From: Phellopilus nigrolimitatus
Lineage: Eukaryota > Basidiomycota > Agaricomycetes > Hymenochaetales > Hymenochaetaceae
Direction of reading: 5' to 3'
DNA: 64,000 bases
NCBI GenBank assembly: GCA_021029095.1
Contig: JAJOHG010000028.1
Span: 1-64,000 of the forward strand
Part shown: positions 46,148 through 55,670 of the stretch, piece by piece
Numbering within the stretch: the first letter of the stretch is position 1
How the letters are laid out: every line of letters starts with the position of its first letter
Made by a program: the position numbers and the translations under genes
The notes under the pieces: model-generated
Database searches by the model: none
What the model was told of the DNA's origin: nothing
Seen by the model: only the letters and a program-made list of their open reading frames with translations

Positions 46148-47234
46148 ATGATCATGTCTAAGCTGAAAGCTGTCTCCAGTTTACTATCTTTGGTGGGCTA
46201 CCACGGGTGGACGCTCTTCCTATTCACTAAATCAGACATTAAGACGATTCTCATCCCTATTGTAAGCTCCGTCCTAATTTACTATCTTTATTATAAACTA
46301 AATCACGCCACCCTGCACTTATGCTCAGACATGCCTCGCCGCTGCCTCTGCCCCACTCGCTTCATATTCGCGGCTCCTGCCTACGATGTTCTGGATTTGG
46401 ATTCATCTCCTCCAGCTTGACGTGTCCAACCAGACACTCGCACCCGGAGAGGACATCTACAATAAGTCCTATCGCCCACTGCCCGCGAAACGCATTTCCC
46501 TCCGTGCGGCGCTCATCTTACGCTGGGTGCTTCCGCTGCCATGTCTTGCCTGGAGCACAAGTTATAGCAAGGAAGTACTATGTGCGAGTTTCGTATTATG
46601 TGCTCTGACGTACATTTATGACGAGATGGGGTTCGCGGCAGGTCATTGGGCAGGCAAAAATATCATGAATGCGATGGGCTATGCTTGCTTTGAAATCGGC
46701 GCCTGCTTGATTATTGGTACGTTTGATATTTGGCATACCCTCCCACAGAAACAATAAGTGAACAAATTGATGTTCCTGCAGGAAACGATATTCACTTCCT
46801 TGATTATATATCGCTCGTCTCCGTGCTCTGCAGCATAGATATCGTCGCAACGACGATTCAAGCGCAAGATTTCAAGGATATTATAGGCGACGCAGCCGTT
46901 GGGCGGCGAACACTGCCGCTTATCCATCCATCCATTGCGCGTCCCACTTTAGTGCTCATGCTTGCAATATGGAGTATTGGACTAAGTAAAATCTGGGGAC
47001 TCGATAAGAACGCCGCAGTCGCATTCAACTTGTTGGGTCTGGCAGTGGGTGTATCTTTCGCCGCGAAGAATACCGTGGAAGAGGACCAAAGGAACTACTA
47101 TTTGTATAATGTAAGTCGGAGTCTTGCTGTTGCTAACCGGAGAGCCCATATTGACATCATGTAAATATGTGCAGGTTTGGCTTTCCCTTGCACATCTGCT
47201 TCCGGCGTACTACCGTTTTGTTGCTATTTCATAA
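46148..47234 (+). CDS. UbiA-family prenyltransferase
   Basis: Integral membrane enzyme that joins an isoprenoid diphosphate to an acceptor, or in basidiomycetes may act in terpenoid synthesis. Four exons (46148-46261, 46329-46716, 46782-47110, 47175-47234) give 296 residues in phase. N-terminus: WTLFLFTKSDIKTILIPI. The first Asp-rich region is QLDVSNQTLAPGEDIYNKSY-RPLPAKRISLRAAL, the usual N.xxD-type motif followed by RPLPxxRI. Mid-region: AGHWAGKNIMNAMGYACFEI. The second motif, IQAQDFKDIIGDAAVGRRTL, has the DxxxxD arrangement with GRRT. Hydrophobic helices separate them. No frameshift. Neither a polyketide synthase nor a terpene cyclase is adjacent. Starts at ATG 46148; an in-frame ATG at 46154 is an alternative. 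Confidence 0.9.
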
Positions 47235-48000
47235 GGCCGAAGTGGTGCGATTTCTGTGGTTTTCATAGGAAACCGTCCTCTCTCACCCCCGTGTAATTAC
47301 GCAGTAAACGTGACGACTACGCTTTCACTCTCGCCTTTATCCGACCTTGTGTTTTGCCTTCCTCGTTCTGTCTACTTTCAATTACACATACTTTCTTTCG
47401 CTGATGATTTCATCTTAAATCAGTCGGTCCTCGCTTGCATTTTTGTTCCACGTCTCCCTATATTGTCTTGCGTCTCCCACATATTTACATTCCTTTTCCT
47501 GCATGCTTTTCCTTCTCTTCCTACTTTCCCTTTCGTCATTTGCGCAATCGGTTTTGCTCCGTCCTCTTCACTTCAGCCTCCGTCGTCAATGTTTTCTTGT
47601 GGCTTGTATACTTGTATGCGTCGCCTTCAGATTTGCTCTATATTTTTTAACAACTCCTGCGCTTCTCTGCCTCTGAATAAACATGTGCATGTGTTTTCTT
47701 GTCTCAAGAGGGATCGAGGGTGTCAAAGGGAAATGTTGATGGTATAGGAAACGTCAACGGGCCGAAACGCGCAACGCTTGAATCTTAACAAGACTTTGGG
47801 ATCCTGAAATTCGCAGTAATTCTCTCGCGTCTTACCTGTATCTTTTCTCCATCCCGGCTCTCAAGGTGCCAACTCGAAAAAAGTCACGTACAACTACACC
47901 GATGGCGATGTGGGTGCTAGCCAATAAGCAAAGCGCTTTAGCTTAAGCGTCGATTGCGGGTGTGATATAAGTACGTCCTGGCGCTCCAGACCGCAGCATG
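47235..48000. other. Pyrimidine-rich 3-prime flank
   Basis: 47340-47700 is rich in CTTT/CCTT tracts and holds only low-complexity frames; probably untranslated or intergenic. Confidence 0.5.
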
Positions 48001-48004
48001 TAAG

Positions 48005-48870
48005 TCACGGATCCGTGAGGTGTGGCAGGGACTGCTCTACTAGCATATTGAAGCAACGCCCGTCCTCAAGTAGAGCACCTGCCCTTTCAATGTTAAGTGC
48101 CTCACGTTTTGGGAAGCGGAGGTAGCGCAAGTATACATGGGTGACGTGGGATGGACAAATGGAGTGACGGAGGTGAAAGAGTTCAATGGACTCGGGGATC
48201 TCAATCGGATCTTGCAGAAACTTTTCAAGCGAAGCGAGTATGAGTGTCTCGAGAAGAGAATTTTGCGCAAGGACCGGGAATATACCACAGGGTGTGATCA
48301 TGTCTCCTTGAATATTGAGCGTCCTCAAAACAGTACATGGTGAAGTGCCGATCCAATAAACTACGAGTGAGGATAAACGCGGCATGTCCAAAGTTTTAAA
48401 GGGTATCCGGGTATAGTAAGCGTTGACGAGAGGCCCCCGAGGGAAGAGCCTAATCCACTGATCTCATTTCATTGGATAGGGTTACTTTCAAGCTCTCGAG
48501 TTTCGCCCAGAAGCTCTCCGGCGTATAGCGCAGCATGTTTGGCCGGGCATCGAAATCGAAGTCTCTGCGGATCTCCAGGCTCGAGAGAGTTCCTTTGGAC
48601 CGCTTCAGCCATCGACCTTTTTGCCGCTCGTCCTCGGTGCGAGTACCAGTCGGCGCCATAGCGAGGGCATGTTGAGGATGATTTCCCGCCAGCCTCGGCA
48701 GACGAGTGTGAGAAAGAGCGTCTTTGCGCTACTTTTTTCTGCAACAAGGGCAAAAACATCTCGCTGCATATCTCGACCGGTATTTTGGAAAAGAAGCAGG
48801 AGGTGGAAAAAGACGCCCTGATTGTGTGTATCCTTGTCGCTTCAAAGTGAAGCCAGCGCTCAGCAAGTTT
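48005..48870 (-). pseudogene. F-box/LRR protein gene with frameshifts
   Basis: On the minus strand FFSKIPVEICSEMFLPLL starts an F-box (SCF ubiquitin-ligase adaptor), continued one frame over as AKTLFLTLVCRGWREIILNM, PSLWRRLVLAPRTSG, then back in another frame WLKRSKGTLSSLEIRRDFDF and SFWAKLESLKVTLSNEMRSV, and further LDMPRLSSLVVYWIGTSPCT, VLRTLNIQGDMITPCGIFPV and LETLILASLEKFLQDPIEIP (leucine-rich region) down to a stop at 48005. Two shifts fall in A-runs, AAAAAA after the F-box start and AAAAA before the LRR part, so either the gene is decaying or the assembly has homopolymer errors. Its first codons are within the inverted duplication. Confidence 0.6.
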
Positions 48871-51585
48871 AAATTTCGACTGGACTAATTGTAAGTGACA
48901 GAATATACGTGTAATCCCTTTAAGAAAAGAATGACATAACACCATGGTAGCTTGTATCGCGAAACTATACAATAAGAGGCAGGTTAGTGAATGACTGAGA
49001 ACTTGTACGTCGAGCTCCACTCAAAATTCCTATCAGGGCCGTCTGCAAAAGCAATATTAACAAATTACAGTCCGCAGAGCCAACAGCATGGGCGAATAAG
49101 AGAAATCCCTCACAGATCTGATTCACACCCCACTCCGGCGTGTTTATCGCGTCGATATAGCCCTCCTGCTCGATCGCGACCGCGGACCACTTGGTGTAAT
49201 TCAGCGACGGCCCACCGTGCACGACTTTGCGCGGCGTGTCGAGCCAGTAGCCCGTGTAAACCTGCACGGCAGGTTGGTTCGTCGTAATGTCAAGGCTGCG
49301 ATTCGAACGAAGTAAGATGGAGTTTTACAGCCCATGATATGAAGTTAATAGGCTGACCGAATACCGGAGAGTGTGCTCCAGAGAGAAACACCCGCCGAAC
49401 TGCTCTCGTCATTGTTGTAAATCCAGCAGTTATCGAATCCTTGGCACCCTGGAGACTCGCAATCAATAATTGTTATACATCGATGTAGAGCTGAAATTTC
49501 GCACCTGGTCCGCAATAACCAACAGTCTCGTTCCAGTTATCGCCGATTTCTCGCGCCTTCTGGAAGTCGTATGCAGTCCCCTCTACCTCGATAAACGGGC
49601 CGGTCGGGATCTGAATCGAGTCCGTCGCAATGACCTTGGCGCCGTCGACGCGCAGCGTGTGGTTCAAGATGTCCTCGCTTCCTTGTTGGAAGGCGTTCAG
49701 ATTCCTAATGAGCATGCCAATCGTCAATCGCGGAAATATGAGAAAGATGTAAGAGAAAACAACACGAACCAATATATGTGCTGTGTCGTCATGATGGGCG
49801 TCAGCTCTGTTGCAGAAGCATGCACGGTCGTTTTGAGCACTCCGCCGCTCTCCACGCTATGTGTCGCCTTCATTATTAGGAGAACGTCAGTGAAATTCGA
49901 GTCAACGAATTTGCTAGAGTGAAACCACGCACAAACGCTGTAACATTCCCGGGGAAGCCTTCATTCGCGGCGTCGATATGCTTGTAGGTGACGCTCGTCG
50001 CAGTTTTAGCGGTGATCGTCCAGTTGTGTCGGTCCCAGCCGTAGATACCGCCCTGCAGGGTGTCAAGCCCTTTTAGGAGTTTAGATTGGCGCGATGCAAG
50101 TCAAAGAGAGGATCTACTCACCATCATGGTCATTCGTAGGAATATGAAACACGTTCGGCCCATCTGGCTGCGGGTACCTCGTTATAGGAATTGAGAATGT
50201 CCCTGAGATGAGTAGCATGAGTCCTAGAGAAGCCATAACTTAACATAAACATACCGTTCTTGATACGGTTTGCGTACCTTAAAGTTGTATGAGGACACCG
50301 TGTCGCGAGATCGAAAGCATTAGCCTACCGGCCAACGATAGGGTTGAACACCGGGTGTGCCGGATCCGTGAGGAGCTTTGACTGACGAAAGGAACTGAGC
50401 TCCGCATCAAACCGCAAAGCAAAAGCAGCCAACATTATCGTCGTAGCCAAGAATGATATCTCTGAAATTGCCGAATTTATCCCCAACCCAGAGTTCCGTC
50501 ATGGTCGCGCCGAAGGACACGAACTTGGCCGTGATAGACTTGTCGGGAGCTGTGAGCGTAGTCAAATCGAAGGGCTTTCAAATCATTGGTTACTTTACTT
50601 AGGGATAAAAGCCGAAGAGTTCGTACTTACCCAGCCAGGCGCATTTGCGGCAAATATGATGGTGAACATGGCCGTCAGGTTAATAAGCAACACTGGGAGA
50701 TTCCAGACCATCGTAGGAGAGGTCTTTCCAGGACACGTTGCAACGAAGAGATTTTGAGCTTTTGAAGGGTGTTGTCCATTGCTATATCGGTGCCACTAGC
50801 CCGCCGGGCATAGGAAAGGAGAATTGTCGCTTTCTAACGTAAAGGGCGCAATCAGCTTCTGGATCGAATGCTCCGAAAGCAATTTGAAAACAGACTAGGA
50901 GAGTTCCTGGAAGAATGTCACTTGATAGCCCTCTGAGAACAATACGTTAGAAAATACTTTTTTCGTGATACAGACCTTGATCCTCACCTGCTGGTCGCAT
51001 GCTAGCTATACGAAACAAGCTTCATTTTCTCCGGGCGACGAGACTAACTTCGCAGTTACCGCGGAGCAGACGGCAATGAGCAGAATGAGAAATAATCTTG
51101 ATGGGAACTTTCAATTGGTCTTCGAATCGTTACGGATGGCGTTCAGACGGTGTCGATCGTGTCAAACTGCGCTCGAGCTCGGGGCAACTTCATCACGCCG
51201 GGTTCTCGGCAATCAACCAGGTCCGCCGTTTTCCGACTCGCTGCAGATTTTATAGCAGTCTTAGACGCTTCGTACAACTCAACCACGTTGGAGCACGACG
51301 CACAGGCTCGCTCAATTTGGACGTCTCTGTGTATCGTGTGCTTAGTTACTTAGAGGGCCCATGCTTTGTCTGGTAGCGATATTCGATTGTGGAGGAGAGA
51401 GCGCGAGGTGCCGAGGAGATCGCAGCCATCCTACGGGTTTGAGTGACCAACAGAACGCCATCCGCGCAATTCAGAATTCCAGACGAGCCATCGGGGACCT
51501 GCACTTCATCGGCATGGCGAAAGAGACAGACAGAAATCTCAAGCGCGACTTGACAGATCGACGTTTACATCCACACACATGGATG
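48773..51585 (-). repeat. Inverted segmental duplication, copy 2
   Basis: Reverse-complement partner of 22.85-25.68 kb. It contains epimerase copy 2 and its upstream region. On the F-box side the gene runs on through the boundary, so this locus looks ancestral. Confidence 0.9.
48984..50711 (-). CDS. Secreted aldose 1-epimerase-like protein, copy 2
   Basis: Minus-strand near-duplicate of the gene at 23.74-25.46 kb. The start at 50711 gives MVWNLPVLLINLTAMFTIIF-AANAPGW, a signal peptide with seven or so replacements relative to copy 1, so the presequence has changed faster than the mature part. Mature blocks are the same: LHGGIYGWDRHNW..., ELTPIMTTQHIYWNLNAFQQ, LRVDGAKVIATDSIQIPTGP (copy 1: DSAKIVATDS), NCWIYNNDESSSAGVSLWST, AIEQEGYIDAINTPEWGV, ending SSTYKFSVIH at 48984. 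Splice sites are conserved and no stop interrupts it. Three copies in one window suggest dosage or substrate specialisation, which is inference. Confidence 0.9.
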
Positions 51586-51599
51586 AAGCAGGGAGAGAA

Positions 51600-51905
51600 G
51601 AATCAACAATACAAGAGATCTTGGAGAGTGTCAAGATGCTGTAAATTCCTTGAATAGTTCGTAAGAGAATAAAGTCGGCGTTTTCGGAAGCGTTAGAGAC
51701 GTTGCCTTTCAAATGTGCAGACCTAGGTTTGTGGCAAATGGAAACACTTGCTGGTTGAAGACACAAGTCGTGGTTGGAGATCCCAGCTGTACGCACATCC
51801 GCAACGGCCGCTTCCTTTCTTATCTATATCGCAATTGTATTGAAAGTAACATCAATCTTCTCCCTTCCAAGTTCTCGACTACATGGTAATTATCAACATG
51901 CTTTT
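51600..51905. other. Spacer
   Basis: No gene supported between the inverted duplication and the kinase-like gene. Confidence 0.5.
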
Positions 51906-51911
51906 ACATGC

Positions 51912-52889
51912 TTAAGGCACTGGAGCTGATTTCCTGTATGCGGCGATACTCTCGTTGCTATCCACACCCTTGTCCTTGGCTTTCATTAGCCAATCCACGT
52001 ATTTATCCATCTTTGTAGAGGAATTTATAGGCACGTCTAGCAAGAGTGCATTAACAACTCTTTGCGTAGGGAAGATATCTTTCTCATTCATGTAATCTTC
52101 TCCATTTATCATGACACTTTTACCGTAGACTGTGAGACAGGAACTTAGTTCGAACCTCTCTTTGATAAGCTCAAGACTTACATGGCTTCCATATGCCTAA
52201 CTTTTTTCCCGTTACGCGCAGGTTCCTGCATTTTAACTCGCCAATAAAGGGGATCTCTTCGCCTATATGCCAGTTCCCGTCCCATTCACACTCATGTTGC
52301 TTTAGACTATCATGGTCGATTATGCGATACTTTCCATCGCGCTCAAAGACTTTGTTCGTCGAGAAATTGACATGATGAAGTCCGAAGTCATGCAGTGTTT
52401 TGAGTAAGCCACATAACTTCTCCCTGGAAGTAATTTGGCAGTGAAATCAGTATTGCTAATAAAACCGTACTTCACATCTCAAGAAATGAGTGCTTACTGG
52501 ACTTCAAGAGGTAACTTTGCTGTCGTGCCTATGTTTTCGCCGCAATCCTCCATTACGATACAGCCAATTTCGCGCTGTCCTTTGTCTTTTCCGGAGTAGA
52601 AGCCGAGGTAGGCAGGAATGACTTTACCCTCAAGCTCCTCTCGACCAGGGAGTCTGAGATATGCTTTGTCTTTCTCCACAAGATCTTCAATGTCATCCTT
52701 TCCGAAGCGCAGCTTGAGGATGATATCTCTGCCATTATGCGAAGCACGGTAAATGAGCGTCCTTGAATCAGTACGTAGTAGCATAGAAAGTTTATCTGCA
52801 ATCAGAGTTTCACCGGTCAGATTTTGGTCTGACCTGGTAAGAGTGACAGGTTCTTCAGAAGTGAAGTTAAACTTCAGCTTGCTAGCCAT
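51912..52889 (-). CDS. Kinase-like family protein (atypical, intact)
   Basis: Three exons (52889-52498, 52423-52182, 52129-51912) join in phase to 283 residues. Order of blocks: MASKLKFNFTSEEPVTLTRS, RTLIYRASHNGRDIILKLRF (beta-3 Lys), DKAYLRLPGREELEGKVIPA, YLGFYSGKDKGQREIGCIVM-EDCG (hinge), LCGLLKTLHDFGLHHVNFST-NKV in place of the HRDxxxxN loop, KYRIIDHDSL in place of DFG, then CEWDGNWHIGEEIPFIGELK and a helical tail ending AYRKSAPVP. The catalytic Asp of HRD is replaced (HHVNF), so activity is doubtful; ATP binding may remain. It is the only clearly complete member among five family loci in this window (about 30.1-30.7, 31.8-33.2, 36.8-37.1 and 61.25-61.58 kb are partial or broken). Confidence 0.75.
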
Positions 52890-52894
52890 AGATT

Positions 52895-53665
52895 CGGGTG
52901 TACGTGAAGCGAAGGTATACGTCAAAGGTGTTCTTATACAATTGTTTGCATCGATTTAAGCCGAAAGGTGACGCACATCCATGGATTTCGGCTCTATTAT
53001 ATGATACCCATTCGATCTTGACCGTTAATGCGTAAAACCAATTGCCAAGGGATTGATATTGATATTCCTGTTTCAGAATAAGGGCACGGGGGTTACAATA
53101 AAGGAGTGGTTCAACTGCTTGACAACTCCAAGTCAAACAAATTACATATTTGTCTGGCTTATCCCCGTCAAGAATCTGTATTGTGGATGGATGCCACATA
53201 CATACCCTTCAAGCTCGATTTCCGAGTCATTTTGAAATTCTGAGATATTGTATGAGTACAGAGATCTTATGTTCGCTTCTTGGTATGGTATGTAATGTAT
53301 GCCTAGATCTTACGAAGCTGAAGAATGATAATTTAGCAAGTTTCAGGAGAATATTCGCTAACTTAAACCATGGAGATATGGTGTATTCTGTTTCACCATA
53401 ATATGTGAGTTTCATGTTGGAGGCGCATCATACAGGATCAAAAACGAGGGTAAGTAATATAGACCAAATAGCACTCTGAAATAGATTAAACCCCGCAGCG
53501 TGTAAACGTCATTCCAGCGACTTGAAATGCGGACCAAGAGCAGCTTCCAGACGTTCAGAGCAATGGCATCCCTAAATACTACGGCTTGTTCATTGGAGAA
53601 GGCCAAAAGTCGACGGCCGATCACACCTTAATTCGGCAATTCGCGGCCATTTCTTCTTGTTTGTC
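52895..53665. other. AT-rich spacer left of the foldback element
   Basis: No supportable gene. Short frames contain stops every few dozen codons. Confidence 0.5.
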
Positions 53666-53667
53666 GT

Positions 53668-53676
53668 GCTCAGTCC
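53668..53676 (+). repeat. Target-site duplication, left
   Basis: GCTCAGTCC immediately precedes the left terminus ACTTCAGG of the foldback element. Confidence 0.9.
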
Positions 53677-54114
53677 ACTTCAGGTACCCCTCCTGGGGTA
53701 CCCCTCTTAGGGTTAACCCCTGGGTTTGGGAATCTGCCCTAAGAGGCCCCAAAAGTGTGGTCCTTTCCCAAATCGACTTGGGAGGTCCAAAATAGTCATG
53801 GGAGACCATGGGACACCCCAATGGGTGGCCCAAATGAACATGTCCCAGCCCAACCTGAGTACAATTTTTTCTGTGCTCTATGTAGTTTCCTATACTGTTT
53901 GCCTGGTGAACTTTATATATAGGAAAGTGTATGGTGATCACCAATTGAAGTGATAACTGAGCATTTGACATGGAAGCACACAACAATACCAAAGCAACAG
54001 CAGCAAGCCATTTTAATATATAGCATACAGGACACCCTTAGAAACACAGCTACTGTATGCCCTTATAGTCTGCCATCCAGCTGTTCTTGAATTGAGAGCT
54101 TATGTGGCCAGTAG

Positions 54115-54275
54115 AATTTATTTGGGGCAACCCATGGGCAGTCTGGGTCACCCAAGACTACTTATGGGCCACCCAAATATTTTTGGGACATCCCAAATGA
54201 TTTGGGTGGCCCAAATCGATTTGGGCCATTCAAGGGAATGCTTGGGTGGCCCAATGCATTTTGGGCGACCCAAGA
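54115..54275 (+). repeat. Cluster of GGGTGGCCCA-type short palindromic words
   Basis: Words such as TTGGGTGGCCCAAA, GGGCCACCCAAA and GGGTCACCCAAG recur about every 10-20 bp in both orientations. They may be transposase or host-factor binding sites, which is inference. Mirrored at 56715-56875. Confidence 0.8.
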
Positions 54276-54289
54276 GCTTATCTTAATCT

Positions 54290-54415
54290 ATAGAAGGAAT
54301 TCAAAAGCTTCTCTTGATAATAGAAGCCCCAAAGCTTATCCTTATCAGGTGAAATTCCAAAGCCTTATCCTTATCAGGTGATGCCCCAAAGCTTATCTTA
54401 ATTAGATGAAGCAGC
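54290..54415 (+). repeat. Degenerate repeats of about 35 bp
   Basis: Four imperfect units built on CCCAAAGCTTATCCTTATCA-GGTGA. Mirrored in the right arm at about 56575-56700. Confidence 0.8.
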
Positions 54416-54479
54416 CGCTTTTGTTACTTTCTGCTTTGTACAATTCCTTACTTTGTACACTTCTGACCTCACGCACTTT

Positions 54480-54890
54480 TGTTACTTTTGTACACTTTCA
54501 CCAGTACTTTTTGTACACTTTTTGATCGCTTTTTGTACACTTTTTGTACACTTTTTGTACACTTTTTGACCGCTTTTTGTACACTTTCTAAACAACTTTT
54601 TGTACACTTTTTATACACTTAATGTACACTTTTTGACCGCTTTTTGTACACTTTCTAAACAACTTTTTGTACACTTTTTATACACTTAATGTACACTTTT
54701 TGACCGCTTTTTGTACACTTTTTGACCGCTTTTTGTACACTTTTTGACCGCTTTTTGTACACTTTTTATACACTTTTTGTACACTTTTTGTACACTTTTT
54801 TAACAACTTTTTGTACACTTTTTGTACACTTTCTGTACACTTTTTCACCAACTTCTTGTACACTTCTTGTACACTTTTTGTCTGAAAATG
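54480..54890 (+). repeat. 11-bp minisatellite (TTTTTGTACAC / TTTTTGACCGC)
   Basis: About 35 consecutive units of 11 bp alternate two main variants, TTTTTGTACAC and TTTTTGACCGC, with some TTTTTATACAC and TTAATGTACAC. Because 11 is not a multiple of 3 the frames rotate; an apparent KVYKK-repeat peptide on the other strand is a by-product. Mirrored at 56100-56512. Confidence 0.95.
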
Positions 54891-55319
54891 TCTTGGAGTC
54901 AATCTGTGGGGTTTAGTGTTCTGTTAATAGCATAGCAAGTTCTGCTTCGATTGTGATGCCCTTATATTCGAAATGTATGCACTGATAAGCTCTACACTAT
55001 GCAAAAACAAACACCCAGATTGGTGCAGTATTGGTAATGTGAGAGGCAAACAGATCCTAAAAGCCCATAGAGGTGAACTTAGATGACCTGTTTCCCTCTT
55101 GCTCTACCAATATTGCATCTATCTGGGTGTCTGTTTTGCATGCTATAGAGCATGACGGTGCACACATTTCAAATATAATATCATTGCAATCGAAGTAGAA
55201 CTCGTTATGCTATCAGCAAATTAACTGAAACCCGCAGATTGACTTGTGGTATGCCCTATTTCAGTGCAGTTTAGTGCTCTTACCTGATACTCTTTCACAT
55301 ATGTGGTAGAGCTACTGGA

Positions 55320-55670
55320 GTATCGAATGAAGTTGGCTATGTGCTCTGATAATGTTAGATCATCCTAGAATGATACAATGTGAGACTAATTGTTTGTTTA
55401 TATCTCTAGCAGTAACTACTATTTGACTTTAAAGACACATGTAGGATGAGTTTCAATAAGTCAGTCTTGTCAGATCATGAAGTCATGAAGGATTGAGATT
55501 CAATTGTAAAAGTAATTGCCAAGAAATCTAAGTTACTGTGTTTACACAAGTACTATCTTATGATTACATCCAGAACTGAATGGAAGGGTAGCTTTGAATT
55601 CTATATGAAACCAGAAACTGGAATCTCAGTGCTCCATTAACTCTATGACATTGTCAAAGCCTGTAAAGTG
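55320..55670 (+). other. Foldback central spacer
   Basis: AT-rich single-copy loop between the arms, without an open frame of note. Nothing shows a transposase remnant. Confidence 0.7.

Larger units (their letters stand above)
53677..55319 (+). repeat. Foldback left arm
   Basis: Terminal part: nested GGTACC and GGGTTAACCC palindromes. Then come many GGG-AAA/TTT-CCC words (53750-54280), a set of units of about 35 bp around CCTTATCAGGTGA, the 11-bp minisatellite and an AT-rich inner part. Reverse-complement identical or nearly so to 55671-57313; one mismatch was noted near the inner end (CCAGTAGCTC against CCAGTAACTC). Confidence 0.9.

Noticed and set aside
54678..54902. KVYKK-repeat peptide frames in the foldback arms (also 56088-56312)
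   Set aside because: They are read-through of the 11-bp minisatellite; 11 bp rotates the frame and the mirrored array gives the same artefact. No start context or introns.
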